Assembly: GCF_003336665.1 (NCBI RefSeq)
Contig: NZ_QPIJ01000032.1
Span: 1-49,656 of the forward strand
Reading direction: 5' to 3'
DNA: 49,656 nucleotides
Source of the DNA: Vreelandella rituensis
Lineage (GTDB): Bacteria > Pseudomonadota > Gammaproteobacteria > Pseudomonadales > Halomonadaceae
The number at the start of each line of letters is the position of its first letter. Positions within the stretch are counted from its first letter, which is position 1. Under the pieces are notes generated by a model that had not been told where the DNA came from, searched no databases, and saw only the letters and a list, made by a program, of their open reading frames with translations. This document shows, piece by piece, positions 7,805 to 15,837 of this stretch. The translations under genes and the position numbers were made by a program.

Positions 7805-9934
7805 ATGCTGGACAAGACGCTCAAAGACGAAATCCAGACGGCCTATCGTCAGGTAGTGGAACGACTGGACCTGACACCGCGTTACGGGCAACGGCTGATG
7901 ATCGCCGAAATTGCCCGTACGCTGGGGGGCATTCAAAGCAATGATGACGGCAAACGCACCAACGACACCCATATATGCGTCCTGGAAGCGGGAACGGGCA
8001 CTGGCAAGACCCTAGCCTATCTGCTGGCAGCGTTGCCGATCGCCAAGGCGCGTGGTAAGCGGCTAGTGATTTCCACCGCCACCGTGGCGCTTCAGGAGCA
8101 GGTGCTCAATCAGGACCTGCCTTCGCTGGCAGAGCACAGCGGCATTGCGTTTCGCTACGCCCTAGCCAAAGGGCGTGGGCGTTATGTGTGCGTTGCCCGT
8201 CTGGATCAGGCGTTGGATGGTGTGGAACCCAATCCGACGCTGTCGCTTTTCGAGCAATCACTGCAGGAACAGAGCGCCGACTTTACCGGGCTGGCGACGC
8301 GCATGGGTGAAGCTTACGGCCAGGGTGAGTGGGAAGGCGATCGAGATACGTGGCGCGAAACCATCGACGACCAGCACTGGCGTCGTTTGACCGTGGACCA
8401 TCGTCAGTGCACCGGGCGTCGTTGCGGTCATTTCGCTGCCTGCGCATTTTTTCGTGCCCGTCGTGAACTGGAAAATGCCGATATCATCGTGGCCAACCAT
8501 GACTTGGTACTGGCGGACCTTGCCCTGGGTGGCGGGGCGATACTCCCCGATCCGGCGGATTGTCTGTATGTGTTCGATGAGGGGCATCATCTGCCGGACA
8601 AGGCGCTTTCGCACTTTGCCTATCGCTTTGCGGTGAATGGCTGCTTGCGCTGGTTGCAGACCTTGAAAAGCAGCTTGACCGATCTCAATCAGGCCTTGGC
8701 GGTACAACCGACGATCGCGCGCCTGCTGGCGGGCTTTCCCGACTTGTTTCACGCCCTGGAGCCGGCCCTGGGAGATGTCTTCAGTAGCGGTCATCAGTTG
8801 ACGCAGCGCCCTAACGGCTTGTCCGAAGGGGAGACCACCTGGCAGCAACGCTTCACCAAGGGGGAAATTCCCGACGGCCTTCATGAACAGGCAACGCAGC
8901 TGGTGGTGATGTTTGCCCAGCTATCGCGCAACCTTGAAAGTATCAGCGACATACTGCGTGAAAGCCTGGACCCGGATAAAACCACGGGGCTCGATCGGGA
9001 GCAAGCCGATGATTGGTTGCCATTGATTGCACTGGTACATGGGCGGGCGGTGGATGCCCATGCTCTCTGGCAGGCCTACAGCGAGCGTGACCCCGAGAAC
9101 GAGCCGCCGCGGGCACGCTGGCTGACTCTGACCCGTGTCAATGGCGAAGCCGAATTGCAGTTTTCCGCAAGCCCGGTGTCGGCGGCGCACACGCTGGCCA
9201 AGAATCTCTGGGGGCGTTGTTATGGCGCCGTGGTCACTTCGGCCACCTTGACCGCCTTGGGGCGCTTCGAGCGGATTCAGGAGCGTGCCGGACTGGCGGG
9301 GCGCTACCGTTACCAGTCATTGCCCAGCCCCTTCGATTACTCGAATGCGGTGTTGAGCATTCCGGCCGACGCCATGGACCCTGGCGATCGCGAGGCCCAC
9401 GAGCAGGCTATCGTGAGCTTCGTGTCCAAGCTCGGGGAGAGTGAGGCGGTGCTGGTGCTGTTTTCGTCGCGCGCGCAGTTGCGTGCGGTGGAAAAAGCCT
9501 TGCCCGAGTCACTCAAGGCGCGGGTGCTGGCTCAAGATGCACTGCCCAAACGTGAACTCATCGAGCGTCATCGTGCCGCTGTGGATCGCAGTGAGGGAAG
9601 TATCATCTTCGGCTTGGCGAGTTTTGCCGAGGGGATAGATTTGCCGGGCGAATACCTGACTCATGTGGTGATTACCCGGTTACCCTTCGCGGTGCCGGAT
9701 GACCCGGTGGGGGCGACGCTGGCGGAGTGGATCGAGAGTCAGGGCGGTAATCCTTTCATGCGCATCAGTGTGCCTGATGCCTCGATCAAGCTGGTGCAGG
9801 CATGTGGCCGACTGATTCGCAAGGAAACCGACATCGGGCGCATCACCTTGCTCGACCGGCGCGTGTTGACACGCCGCTACGGCCAGGCGTTGCTGGATGC
9901 GTTACCGCCGTTTCGGCGTGAGATCGGTACCTGA
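7805..9934 (+). CDS. dinG: ATP-dependent DNA helicase DinG
   Basis: DinG is a 5'-3' superfamily-2 iron-sulfur helicase of the XPD type that resolves R-loops and other structures. The 709 residues show Walker A (EAGTGTGKT), four cysteines fitting the Fe-S cluster (YVCVARL, CTGRRC, AACAFF), the DEGH box (VFDEGHHLPDKA), SATLTAL in motif III, and the C-terminal helicase motifs FGLASFAEGIDLPG and QACGRLIRKETDIG. The length is as expected for DinG. It follows rhlB by 5 bases. An unusually stable inverted repeat separates it from the convergent DAHP synthase gene. Confidence 0.93.
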   Translation: MLDKTLKDEIQTAYRQVVERLDLTPRYGQRLMIAEIARTLGGIQSNDDGKRTNDTHICVLEAGTGTGKTLAYLLAALPIAKARGKRLVISTATVALQEQVLNQDLPSLAEHSGIAFRYALAKGRGRYVCVARLDQALDGVEPNPTLSLFEQSLQEQSADFTGLATRMGEAYGQGEWEGDRDTWRETIDDQHWRRLTVDHRQCTGRRCGHFAACAFFRARRELENADIIVANHDLVLADLALGGGAILPDPADCLYVFDEGHHLPDKALSHFAYRFAVNGCLRWLQTLKSSLTDLNQALAVQPTIARLLAGFPDLFHALEPALGDVFSSGHQLTQRPNGLSEGETTWQQRFTKGEIPDGLHEQATQLVVMFAQLSRNLESISDILRESLDPDKTTGLDREQADDWLPLIALVHGRAVDAHALWQAYSERDPENEPPRARWLTLTRVNGEAELQFSASPVSAAHTLAKNLWGRCYGAVVTSATLTALGRFERIQERAGLAGRYRYQSLPSPFDYSNAVLSIPADAMDPGDREAHEQAIVSFVSKLGESEAVLVLFSSRAQLRAVEKALPESLKARVLAQDALPKRELIERHRAAVDRSEGSIIFGLASFAEGIDLPGEYLTHVVITRLPFAVPDDPVGATLAEWIESQGGNPFMRISVPDASIKLVQACGRLIRKETDIGRITLLDRRVLTRRYGQALLDALPPFRREIGT

Positions 9935-9983
9935 AAGCCTGACCGGCACATGAAGCCGCGAAGAGTGTTTCCCTGCGATTGCC

Positions 9984-10024
9984 ATGACCTTCAGCGCCCG
10001 CACGGGGCGGGCGCTGAAGGTCAT
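9984..10024. repeat. 17-bp perfect inverted repeat between convergent genes
   Basis: ATGACCTTCAGCGCCCG (9984-10000) is followed by a 7-base loop and its exact reverse complement (10008-10024). It lies in the 117-base gap between dinG and the DAHP synthase gene. Neither side has a T run, so it is not a canonical intrinsic terminator. It would still form a very stable hairpin in either transcript and could block read-through or protect 3' ends. Confidence 0.85.
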
Positions 10025-10051
10025 CAATAGCCACTTATTCAAGAACGCCGT

Positions 10052-11146
10052 TCAGGCCGGTTGAGAGGCCTCAGGGGTACGACGCTTGGCCAGAACCGGC
10101 GCCAGTTTGTCATTCATGCGCTTGAACGAGTCGACGGTGGTGTCCCAGTCGATGCAGGCATCGGTAATCGAGACGCCGTAAGTCAGTTGGCTCAAGTCTT
10201 CGGGCACCTTCTGGTTGCCCCAGCCGATGTTGGATTCCACCATCAAACCGATGATCGAAGTATTGCCTTCGAGGATCTGGTTAGTGACGTTTTCCAGCAC
10301 CAATGGCTGCAAGCCGGCATCCTTGTTGGAATTGGCATGCGAGCAGTCGATCATGATGTTGGCGGAAATCTTGGCTTTTTTAAGCTCTTGCTCGGCCAAT
10401 GCGACACTGACGCTGTCATAGTTGGGCTTGCCGTTGCCGCCACGCAGGACCACATGGCCGTAAGCATTGCCGCGTGTACGAATGATGGCTACCTGACCTG
10501 ATTGGTTGATACCCAGGAAATTGTGCGGATGAGCCACGGATTGCAGGGCATTGATGGCCACATCCAGGCTGCCGTCGGTACCGTTCTTGAATCCTACCGG
10601 ACAGGAAAGGCCGGAGGCCATCTCGCGGTGGGTCTGGGATTCGGTGGTGCGTGCCCCGACCGCCGACCAGCTGATGCAGTCCTGCATGTACTGTGGAGAA
10701 ATGGGGTCAAGCGCTTCCGTTGCTAATGGCAAGCCCATTTCCGACAGATCGACCAATAGCTTGCGGGCGATATGCAACCCTTCCTCGATTTCAAACGAAT
10801 CATTGAGATGGGGATCGTTGATCAGGCCCTTCCAGCCGACGGTGGTGCGTGGCTTCTCAAAATAGACGCGCATCACGATGTACAGGCTGTCCTTGACCTC
10901 ATCGGCCAGGCGACGCAGACGGCGGGCGTAATCGAGGGCGGCCTCGACATCGTGAATCGAACAGGGGCCGACCACCACGAGAAGGCGAGGATCTTTGCCA
11001 TCGAGTATGTTCTGTATGGTATTGCGTCCTTCGATCACGGCATGCTCGGCGGAATCGGTCAGGGGTACGGCTTCCTTGAGGGCTTCCGGCGTAATGAGCA
11101 CATCCTGTGCGAGAACGTTAAGGTTGTTGACCTGCTGTTGGGACAT
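10052..11146 (-). CDS. 3-deoxy-7-phosphoheptulonate synthase (class I DAHP synthase)
   Basis: It condenses phosphoenolpyruvate and erythrose 4-phosphate, the first step of the shikimate pathway. The 364 residues belong to the AroF/AroG/AroH class: VVVGPCSIHD with the metal cysteine, MRVYFEKPRTTVGWKGLINDP, GARTTESQTHREMASGLS, GFKNGTDG, and IDCSHANSNK near the C-terminus. The start is placed at MSQQQVNNL (11146), which matches the family's usual N-terminus; a longer frame to 11218 exists. Which aromatic amino acid inhibits it cannot be read safely from sequence, so I give no symbol. It is divergent from algU. Confidence 0.93.
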   Translation of the reverse strand: MSQQQVNNLNVLAQDVLITPEALKEAVPLTDSAEHAVIEGRNTIQNILDGKDPRLLVVVGPCSIHDVEAALDYARRLRRLADEVKDSLYIVMRVYFEKPRTTVGWKGLINDPHLNDSFEIEEGLHIARKLLVDLSEMGLPLATEALDPISPQYMQDCISWSAVGARTTESQTHREMASGLSCPVGFKNGTDGSLDVAINALQSVAHPHNFLGINQSGQVAIIRTRGNAYGHVVLRGGNGKPNYDSVSVALAEQELKKAKISANIMIDCSHANSNKDAGLQPLVLENVTNQILEGNTSIIGLMVESNIGWGNQKVPEDLSQLTYGVSITDACIDWDTTVDSFKRMNDKLAPVLAKRRTPEASQPA

Positions 11147-11557
11147 CTTGCTACCTGTAGGCTTGCGCGAGTGGCGATTAAAGGCCCTACTATGGCGCGC
11201 TCGGGTGGTAAAAATCAATTCTCACCACACTATTGAATAATAGCCACGGTAGAATAATAACGGCAGGCGGATAGCGAGGAGAGGTCGCCATCTGGCACAC
11301 AGAAAGCCACCTTGCGCTTGATGAGTTGTCGGGAACACGTAACACTTGTAGATATTTTTACTATTAGCGGCTTGTCGTTACACCGCATTTTTCATTTGGT
11401 AAGTCTTGTCGCATTGCTATGCGCTTGAAGTTCAATTATCGCTTTGTTACCCACTGGATGCCCAAGGGACACTATGCTGCATGCTGCAATTGCCCATATT
11501 TCAGGGCCAAAAGGAACATTGTCCGACGCCCAGCGTCGAGCTGAAGGGAGCGCGTGA
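11147..11557. other. Intergenic region between the DAHP synthase gene and algU
   Basis: About 410 bases hold the divergent promoters of the DAHP synthase gene (minus) and algU (plus). The stretch 11220-11420 is AT-rich. I looked for an AlgU/sigma-E type promoter (GAACTT, about 16 bases, TCTGA) and found no convincing match, only partial ones such as GGAACA near 11334 and 11514. No tRNA, small-RNA or terminator structure is evident. Confidence 0.5.
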
Positions 11558-12157
11558 ATGAGCACTCGGGAAACGGACCAACAGCTTGTCGAACGTGCTC
11601 AACAAGGTGATACCCGCGCTTTTGATTTATTGGTGAAAAAATACCAGCACAAAATCATCGGCCTGATCGGACGTTATGTGCATGACCACTCCGAGGTTCA
11701 GGATGTCGCTCAGGAGGCGTTTATCAAGGCATACCGTGCCTTGGGGAACTTCCGCTCCGAAAGTGCGTTTTATACCTGGATGTACCGTATCGCTATCAAT
11801 ACCGCGAAGAATTACCTGGTATCCAGGGGGCGCCGTCCACCGGGCAGTGACCTGGATATCGTGGATGCTGAAATACTCGATCAGAGTGGCCGTCTGGCCG
11901 ACCCTGAGTCGCCGGAGTTGGCAATGGCGCGCGATCAGCTGGAAGCGGCGGTTTTCGATGCCATCGAAAAACTACCCGAAGATCTGCGCACAGCCATCAC
12001 GCTGCGTGAACTCGATGGCTTGGCTTACGAAGATATCGCCCAGATCATGCAGTGCCCGGTGGGGACGGTCCGATCCCGCATCTTTCGGGCCCGAGAGGCG
12101 GTCGATGAACACATCAGGCCGTGGATATCCACCGCCCGTAACAGTCGCGAACCTTGA
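11558..12157 (+). CDS. algU: Envelope-stress sigma factor AlgU/RpoE
   Basis: An extracytoplasmic-function sigma factor that directs transcription of envelope-stress genes and is held inactive by RseA/MucA. The 199 residues show region 2 (DLLVKKYQHKIIGLIGRYVHDHSEVQDVAQEAF with the DVAQEAF core, and FYTWMYRIAINTAKNYLV) and region 4 (LPEDLRTAITLRELDGLAYEDIAQIM, CPVGTVRSRIFRARE). The AINTAKNYLVSRGRRPP segment is characteristic of the AlgU/RpoE subgroup. It starts an operon-like run that continues through rseA, rseB, an IscB element, rseC and mucD. That order matches algU-mucABCD of Pseudomonas apart from the insertion. Confidence 0.94.
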   Translation: MSTRETDQQLVERAQQGDTRAFDLLVKKYQHKIIGLIGRYVHDHSEVQDVAQEAFIKAYRALGNFRSESAFYTWMYRIAINTAKNYLVSRGRRPPGSDLDIVDAEILDQSGRLADPESPELAMARDQLEAAVFDAIEKLPEDLRTAITLRELDGLAYEDIAQIMQCPVGTVRSRIFRAREAVDEHIRPWISTARNSREP

Positions 12158-12333
12158 CTGGCCCAAAACGGGTGATAAATTGCGCCAGATCACATAATGC
12201 GGCTGTTTTTGATCGATATGCTGAACTGTCCGGCGCGCATGGCGTCAGAGCGATATGAGTCAGCCCGCACAGTAGTCGGGTTGTTGTTGACGCGACAAAG
12301 GCATTGGCCTTATCGAGTGTGAGGGTGTGAAGT

Positions 12334-13080
12334 ATGAGTCATGACACACGGGAATCGCTTTCCGCCTTGATGGATAATGAAGGTGATGAGCTAGAGTTGC
12401 GGCGGGTGCTGAAAGCATTGCCGAGCGATACAGACGCCGCGGATACCTGGCGACGCTACCATCTGGCACGCAGCCTGATGCAGCGAGAACATGGCGTGGA
12501 TGTTTCCACCGACCTCTCCGCCGGCATCATGGCGCGTTTGCAAGACGAGCCTGTTCCGGCCGCACAAGTGCCGACGCAGACGGGCCATCGAGTTTCCTTT
12601 GTTCGAGGTGCCGGTGTTGCTGCGGCGGTCTCGTTGATGGTGTTAACCGGTGTGCAGTTCTATGGGGGAGGTGGGCAGGAAGAGGGCGACAACGTAGTGG
12701 CTTCTTCGCCACAGTCTCCTTCCTTGCCCTCGGGGGACACCGAACGCCAGGTGCGGCCTGTGAACCTGGGTGCTGCTTCCGGGGCGCAATCCGCCGGCAT
12801 GGCAAGCAATGTGCCCATGTTCGAGCAGACCCCCTTCCGTGTGAGTGGGCAAGCAGGTCGCAGCGGCTTGATGAATGTTACCGAGAGTGGTTTTTCCGCT
12901 CCTCAGGCGCCTCAAGGTCTATCGCGTCGACAGGCTGAACAGAGTGACATCGAGCAGATCAGGCTGCTGCAATCCTACCTTGACCGCCATGCGCAAGGCG
13001 CCGCTTATGGTAGCGGTGACAGCTGGATGCCCCTGCTGCGTGCTTCCTCGTCAAGCATCGAGCCACAGAGTCAGCGTTGA
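12334..13080 (+). CDS. rseA: Anti-sigma factor RseA/MucA
   Basis: An inner-membrane anti-sigma factor that binds AlgU. The N-terminal cytoplasmic domain (about 1-85) contains the RseA_N signature: SLSALMDNEGDELELRRVL and WRRYHLARSLM. A single membrane segment follows at about 92-110. The periplasmic part is low in complexity except for a C-terminal segment, with SDIEQIRLLQSYLDRHAQ, that is typical of MucA and likely contacts RseB. The 248 residues are somewhat longer than Pseudomonas MucA. A 176-base gap separates it from algU and holds no recognisable feature. Confidence 0.88.
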   Translation: MSHDTRESLSALMDNEGDELELRRVLKALPSDTDAADTWRRYHLARSLMQREHGVDVSTDLSAGIMARLQDEPVPAAQVPTQTGHRVSFVRGAGVAAAVSLMVLTGVQFYGGGGQEEGDNVVASSPQSPSLPSGDTERQVRPVNLGAASGAQSAGMASNVPMFEQTPFRVSGQAGRSGLMNVTESGFSAPQAPQGLSRRQAEQSDIEQIRLLQSYLDRHAQGAAYGSGDSWMPLLRASSSSIEPQSQR

Positions 13081-13155
13081 TGATTTTTATGGCAAACCGT
13101 GCTTCTCTTGTTTGGCCACAATAAAAGCCGCACCAGAAAGAAAGGAGAAAGCCGG

Positions 13156-14142
13156 ATGAGAACGCGCTTGGTGAGAACCGTGCTGGCGGGAATTGCCGCC
13201 TTTGTCATGGTATCTCAGGGGGTCGCTGCCCAAGAGGCCGAGCAAGAATTTGATTGCGAAACGCTACGCGAGATGGAAAAAGCGACAACTGAAGAGCAGT
13301 GGCTTGAACGTACTTTATGGGCGAGTCATTGCTATGTCTTCCAGGCGCGAGCGGTCAATATCAGCGATATAGGAGTGAGAACACTAGCGCTTTCACATCA
13401 GATCCAAGACGGATTGCAGCAGCAGGTCGTGCAGTTTCTGGATGGTCCCTCGGTCAATTTCGAACGCCAGGGACGCGTGGGCCTCGTCCGCTGGGCCAAT
13501 GATTCGGATGATAGTGTCAACGCTTCTCCCACGGGTCTTGTCCATCATATCAACGATCACTACCGGCTCTCCCTGATGGGAGAGGAGCGCATTGCCGGGC
13601 GTCAGGCCGTCCGTCTGGATATCACGCCTCAGGATGATTTGCGCTTCGCGCATCGTTGGTGGCTGGATAAGAAGAGTGGCCTTGTGTTGAAGCAAGTGCT
13701 GGTGGATCGCCAGAACCGCTTACTGGAAACCTTTCAAATAACCCAGCTTCAGTCCCCTCGCCTTTATGAAGGGAAGGTGAAACTGGATAAACCGCGAACG
13801 AAGTCGGAGCGTTCATGGCGCCCTCAGTGGTTGCCCCCGGGTTTCGTCGCTCAGCCGGTGAATACGCACTCTGATCCTGACGCCCTGCTAAGGCACCAGG
13901 TATTCAGCGATGGCTTGGCAGCTATAAGCATCTTCGTTGAACCGCTTGCCGAGCAGAGTGCTCTCGCACCTGGGCGTCATCGTCTGGGGGTTTCCATTGC
14001 CATCGTGCATCAGCGCGAATTTCAAGGTGATGTCTGGCAGTTGGTGGTGTTAGGAGAGGTGCCGGCTCCTGTGCTGGAGCGTGTGGCGCAATCCATCGAA
14101 TTATCCGAATCAGTGACTGCCCCGTCAACTACTCGGGGCTAA
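13156..14142 (+). CDS. rseB: RseB/MucB, periplasmic regulator of the anti-sigma factor; C-terminus altered by an inserted element
   Basis: RseB binds the periplasmic part of RseA and shields it from proteolysis. The 328 residues have a signal peptide (1-25, VSQGVAAQ), an LolA-like N-terminal domain and the smaller C-terminal domain ending in VLGEVPAPVLERVAQSIEL. AAAGGAG at about 13140-13147 sets the start, with RseB beginning MRTRLVRT. The last eight or so residues (APSTTRG) and the TAG/TAA context fall inside the left end of the IscB element. The LE hairpin begins at 14120, so the native C-terminus and stop codon have been replaced. Domain content looks otherwise complete, so the protein is probably still functional. 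Confidence 0.9.
   Translation: MRTRLVRTVLAGIAAFVMVSQGVAAQEAEQEFDCETLREMEKATTEEQWLERTLWASHCYVFQARAVNISDIGVRTLALSHQIQDGLQQQVVQFLDGPSVNFERQGRVGLVRWANDSDDSVNASPTGLVHHINDHYRLSLMGEERIAGRQAVRLDITPQDDLRFAHRWWLDKKSGLVLKQVLVDRQNRLLETFQITQLQSPRLYEGKVKLDKPRTKSERSWRPQWLPPGFVAQPVNTHSDPDALLRHQVFSDGLAAISIFVEPLAEQSALAPGRHRLGVSIAIVHQREFQGDVWQLVVLGEVPAPVLERVAQSIELSESVTAPSTTRG
14120..14138 (+). repeat. Left-end hairpin of element 1
   Basis: CCCCG (14120-14124) pairs with CGGGG (14134-14138) around a 9-base loop TCAACTACT. Subterminal imperfect hairpins of this kind are recognised by Y1 transposases in IS200/IS605 elements. The GGGCTAAAGCC that follows is also typical of such left ends. The hairpin overlaps the last codons of rseB. 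Confidence 0.65.
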
Positions 14143-14402
14143 AGCCTCCGAGCTTGTGACACCACAAGTTCGCTAGGTTGACCAGGGGAAGCGGTAACCA
14201 ACCCGCTACGTGTCACATAGGGTAAAAACCCACTCCGGCGTGCTTCCTCAGCGCCGGACACTGGAACGACCCATCATGCTGGCGTAGGAGTAAGCGTCGA
14301 AGGTGGCAAGACGGCACTAAGCCAATCCGGTGTGACACCTTCCCGAGGGGAGACGGATCGCAAGATCCGCGTTACCAGACCCGTAAGGGTATTATTCAAG
14401 GA
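14140..14402 (+). ncRNA. Putative omega RNA (HEARO-like) of IscB element 1
   Basis: No coding frame explains this region but it is dense in perfect stems: CTTGTG/CACAAG (14153-14168); an 8-bp long-range pairing TGTGACAC (14155-14162) with GTGTCACA (14210-14217) that competes with the first stem; AGCGG/CCGCT; TCCGGCG/CGCCGGA (14234-14258); CGGATC-GCAA-GATCCG (14354-14369); and CCC-GTAA-GGG (14380-14389). The last two carry GNRA tetraloops, a sign of folded RNA. IscB omega RNAs are encoded directly upstream of iscB with the guide at their 5' end, taken from the flank beside the left end. Here that guide would come from the 3' end of rseB. Exact RNA ends cannot be seen. Confidence 0.75.
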
Positions 14403-14410
14403 GATACCGA

Positions 14411-15772
14411 ATGTCGGTATTTGTCGTGGGTAAACACAAGCAGCGGCTAATGCCCTGCACGGAAAAGCGGGCAAGATTACTGCTAGACCGTGGGCGGGCG
14501 GTGGTGCATAAGCGCTACCCGTTCACGATACGCCTGAAAGACCGTACTGATGGTGAACTTCAGTCGCTACGGTTAAGTATCGATCCTGGCAGCCGGGAAA
14601 CAGGTCTGGCTATCACCCGTGAAGTAGGCAACAAGCGCCATGTCCTGTCGCTGTTCGAGCTAGTGCATCGGGGTTTCCAGATTCGTGAGGCTTTGGAGCA
14701 GCGCCGTGCCTTCCGCCGCCGTCGTCGTGGTCAGTTACGCCATCGCCAGCCTCGCTTTAACAATCGGACAAAGTGTAAGGGCTGGCTCGCGCCCAGCCTG
14801 CAACATCGTGTCGATACGACGCTGGCTTGGGTTGACCGTCTGTGCCAATTAGCGCCGATCACCTCGCTGAGTCAGGAGCTGGTGCGCTTCGATACTCAGA
14901 AGCTGGAAAATCCCGAAATTTCCGGCATCGAATACCAGCGAGGCACGCTACTCGGCTACGAAATACGCGAATACCTGCTGGAAAAATGGGGCCGTGAGTG
15001 CGCGTATTGCGGCGATAAAGACACGCCGTTGGAGATCGAGCATGTTATTGCCAAGAGCAACGGCGGCTCCAATCGGGTCACGAATCTGACGCTGGCTTGC
15101 CATCCCTGCAACCAGGCCAAGGGCAATGACACGTTAGAGGCGTTCTTTACTCGGGATAAGGGACTTAAGAAGCGATTAAGACAGAACAAATTGTCGGCGG
15201 AAACGCGCTACCAGCGCGTGATCCGTGAACAGAAACGCTCACTCCGTGACGCAGCGGCGGTCAACGCCACGCGCTGGGCATTGCATCGCGACCTTAACGT
15301 CACGGGCCTGCCGGTGGAAGTGGGTACGGGCGGACAAACCAAGTTTAACCGTATGACGCTAGGCATCCCCAAGACCCATGCGTTGGACGCCGCCTGCGTC
15401 GGCAGTCTAAAAGCGCAGCATGATTGGAATGTGCCCACCCTGGTCATCAAGGCCATGGGGCGTGGGAGCTACCAGCGCACGCGCCTGAACAAATACGGTT
15501 TTCCACGGGGGTATTTAATGCGCGAAAAACGCGCCTATGGCTTCCAGACAGGTGACATGGTGAGCGCCCTTGTTCCTACGGGGGAAAAGACCGGCAGGCA
15601 CCAAGGTCGCGTGGCCATACGCAAGACTGGAAACTTTAATATCCAAACAACCAACGGGGCGATCCAGGGAATTTCCCACCGTCACTGCACACTCGTTCAG
15701 CGCGGTGATGGCTATCGTTATCACCAAACAGCCACCATCCAACCGAAAGGAGAAGGGAAACAGGTAGCCTAG
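14411..15772 (+). CDS. iscB: IscB RNA-guided DNA endonuclease (RuvC + HNH), full length
   Basis: IscB is an omega-RNA-guided DNA nuclease encoded by IS200/IS605-like elements and related to the ancestor of Cas9. The 453 residues contain the N-terminal PLMP-type domain (RLMPCTEKRARLLL, 12-25), RuvC-I with Asp58 (SIDPGS), and the Arg-rich bridge helix (about 98-116). RuvC-II follows with Glu156 (QELVRFD), then an HNH domain with zinc cysteines C197/C200 and C230/C233 and His211, Asn225 and Asn234. RuvC-III has His323 and Asp326 (KTHALDAACVG), and a C-terminal TAM-interacting region spans about 350-435. All catalytic positions are present, so the enzyme is predicted active. AAGGAG at 14398-14403 sets the start. 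Being inside the algU operon, it may be transcribed with envelope-stress genes. Confidence 0.93.
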   Translation: MSVFVVGKHKQRLMPCTEKRARLLLDRGRAVVHKRYPFTIRLKDRTDGELQSLRLSIDPGSRETGLAITREVGNKRHVLSLFELVHRGFQIREALEQRRAFRRRRRGQLRHRQPRFNNRTKCKGWLAPSLQHRVDTTLAWVDRLCQLAPITSLSQELVRFDTQKLENPEISGIEYQRGTLLGYEIREYLLEKWGRECAYCGDKDTPLEIEHVIAKSNGGSNRVTNLTLACHPCNQAKGNDTLEAFFTRDKGLKKRLRQNKLSAETRYQRVIREQKRSLRDAAAVNATRWALHRDLNVTGLPVEVGTGGQTKFNRMTLGIPKTHALDAACVGSLKAQHDWNVPTLVIKAMGRGSYQRTRLNKYGFPRGYLMREKRAYGFQTGDMVSALVPTGEKTGRHQGRVAIRKTGNFNIQTTNGAIQGISHRHCTLVQRGDGYRYHQTATIQPKGEGKQVA

Positions 15773-15787
15773 TCGCCCTTCGGGCGA
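15773..15787 (+). terminator. Hairpin after iscB stop codon
   Basis: TCGCCC-TTC-GGGCGA forms a perfect 6-bp stem starting on the base after the iscB TAG. There is no T run, so strong termination is unlikely and read-through to rseC remains possible. The third element has a different perfect stem at the equivalent place (49589-49605). Confidence 0.6.
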
Positions 15788-15834
15788 CGTGCTATCCCTC
15801 CCGGCGCTAAAGCAACCGGGTTTCCCGCGCAAAA
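15785..15834 (+). repeat. Right end of IscB element 1 (50 bp, repeated at 49543-49592)
   Basis: This 50-base block contains the hairpin CCCGG (15800-15804)/CCGGG (15816-15820) and ends in GCGCAAAA. It recurs inverted at 49543-49592 with a single mismatch. The two flanks diverge immediately after AAAA, which fixes the element's right boundary at 15834. The rseC ATG begins 4 bases later. Confidence 0.9.
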
Positions 15835-15837
15835 GAG

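Larger units (their letters stand above)
14112..15834 (+). mobile_element. IscB-type IS200/IS605-like element 1, between rseB and rseC
   Basis: The element comprises a left-end hairpin, about 260 bases of structured non-coding DNA fitting an omega RNA, a full-length iscB, and a right end with two hairpins. The right boundary (15834) is defined by comparison with a second copy of the right end at 49543-49592. The left boundary is approximate, just before the hairpin at 14120. There is no tnpA transposase gene, so it is non-autonomous. It lies in the same orientation as the algU operon it interrupts. Confidence 0.85.

Noticed and set aside
11220..11557. AlgU-type autoregulatory promoter before algU
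   Set aside because: Only partial -35 matches were found and none with a correctly spaced TCTGA.
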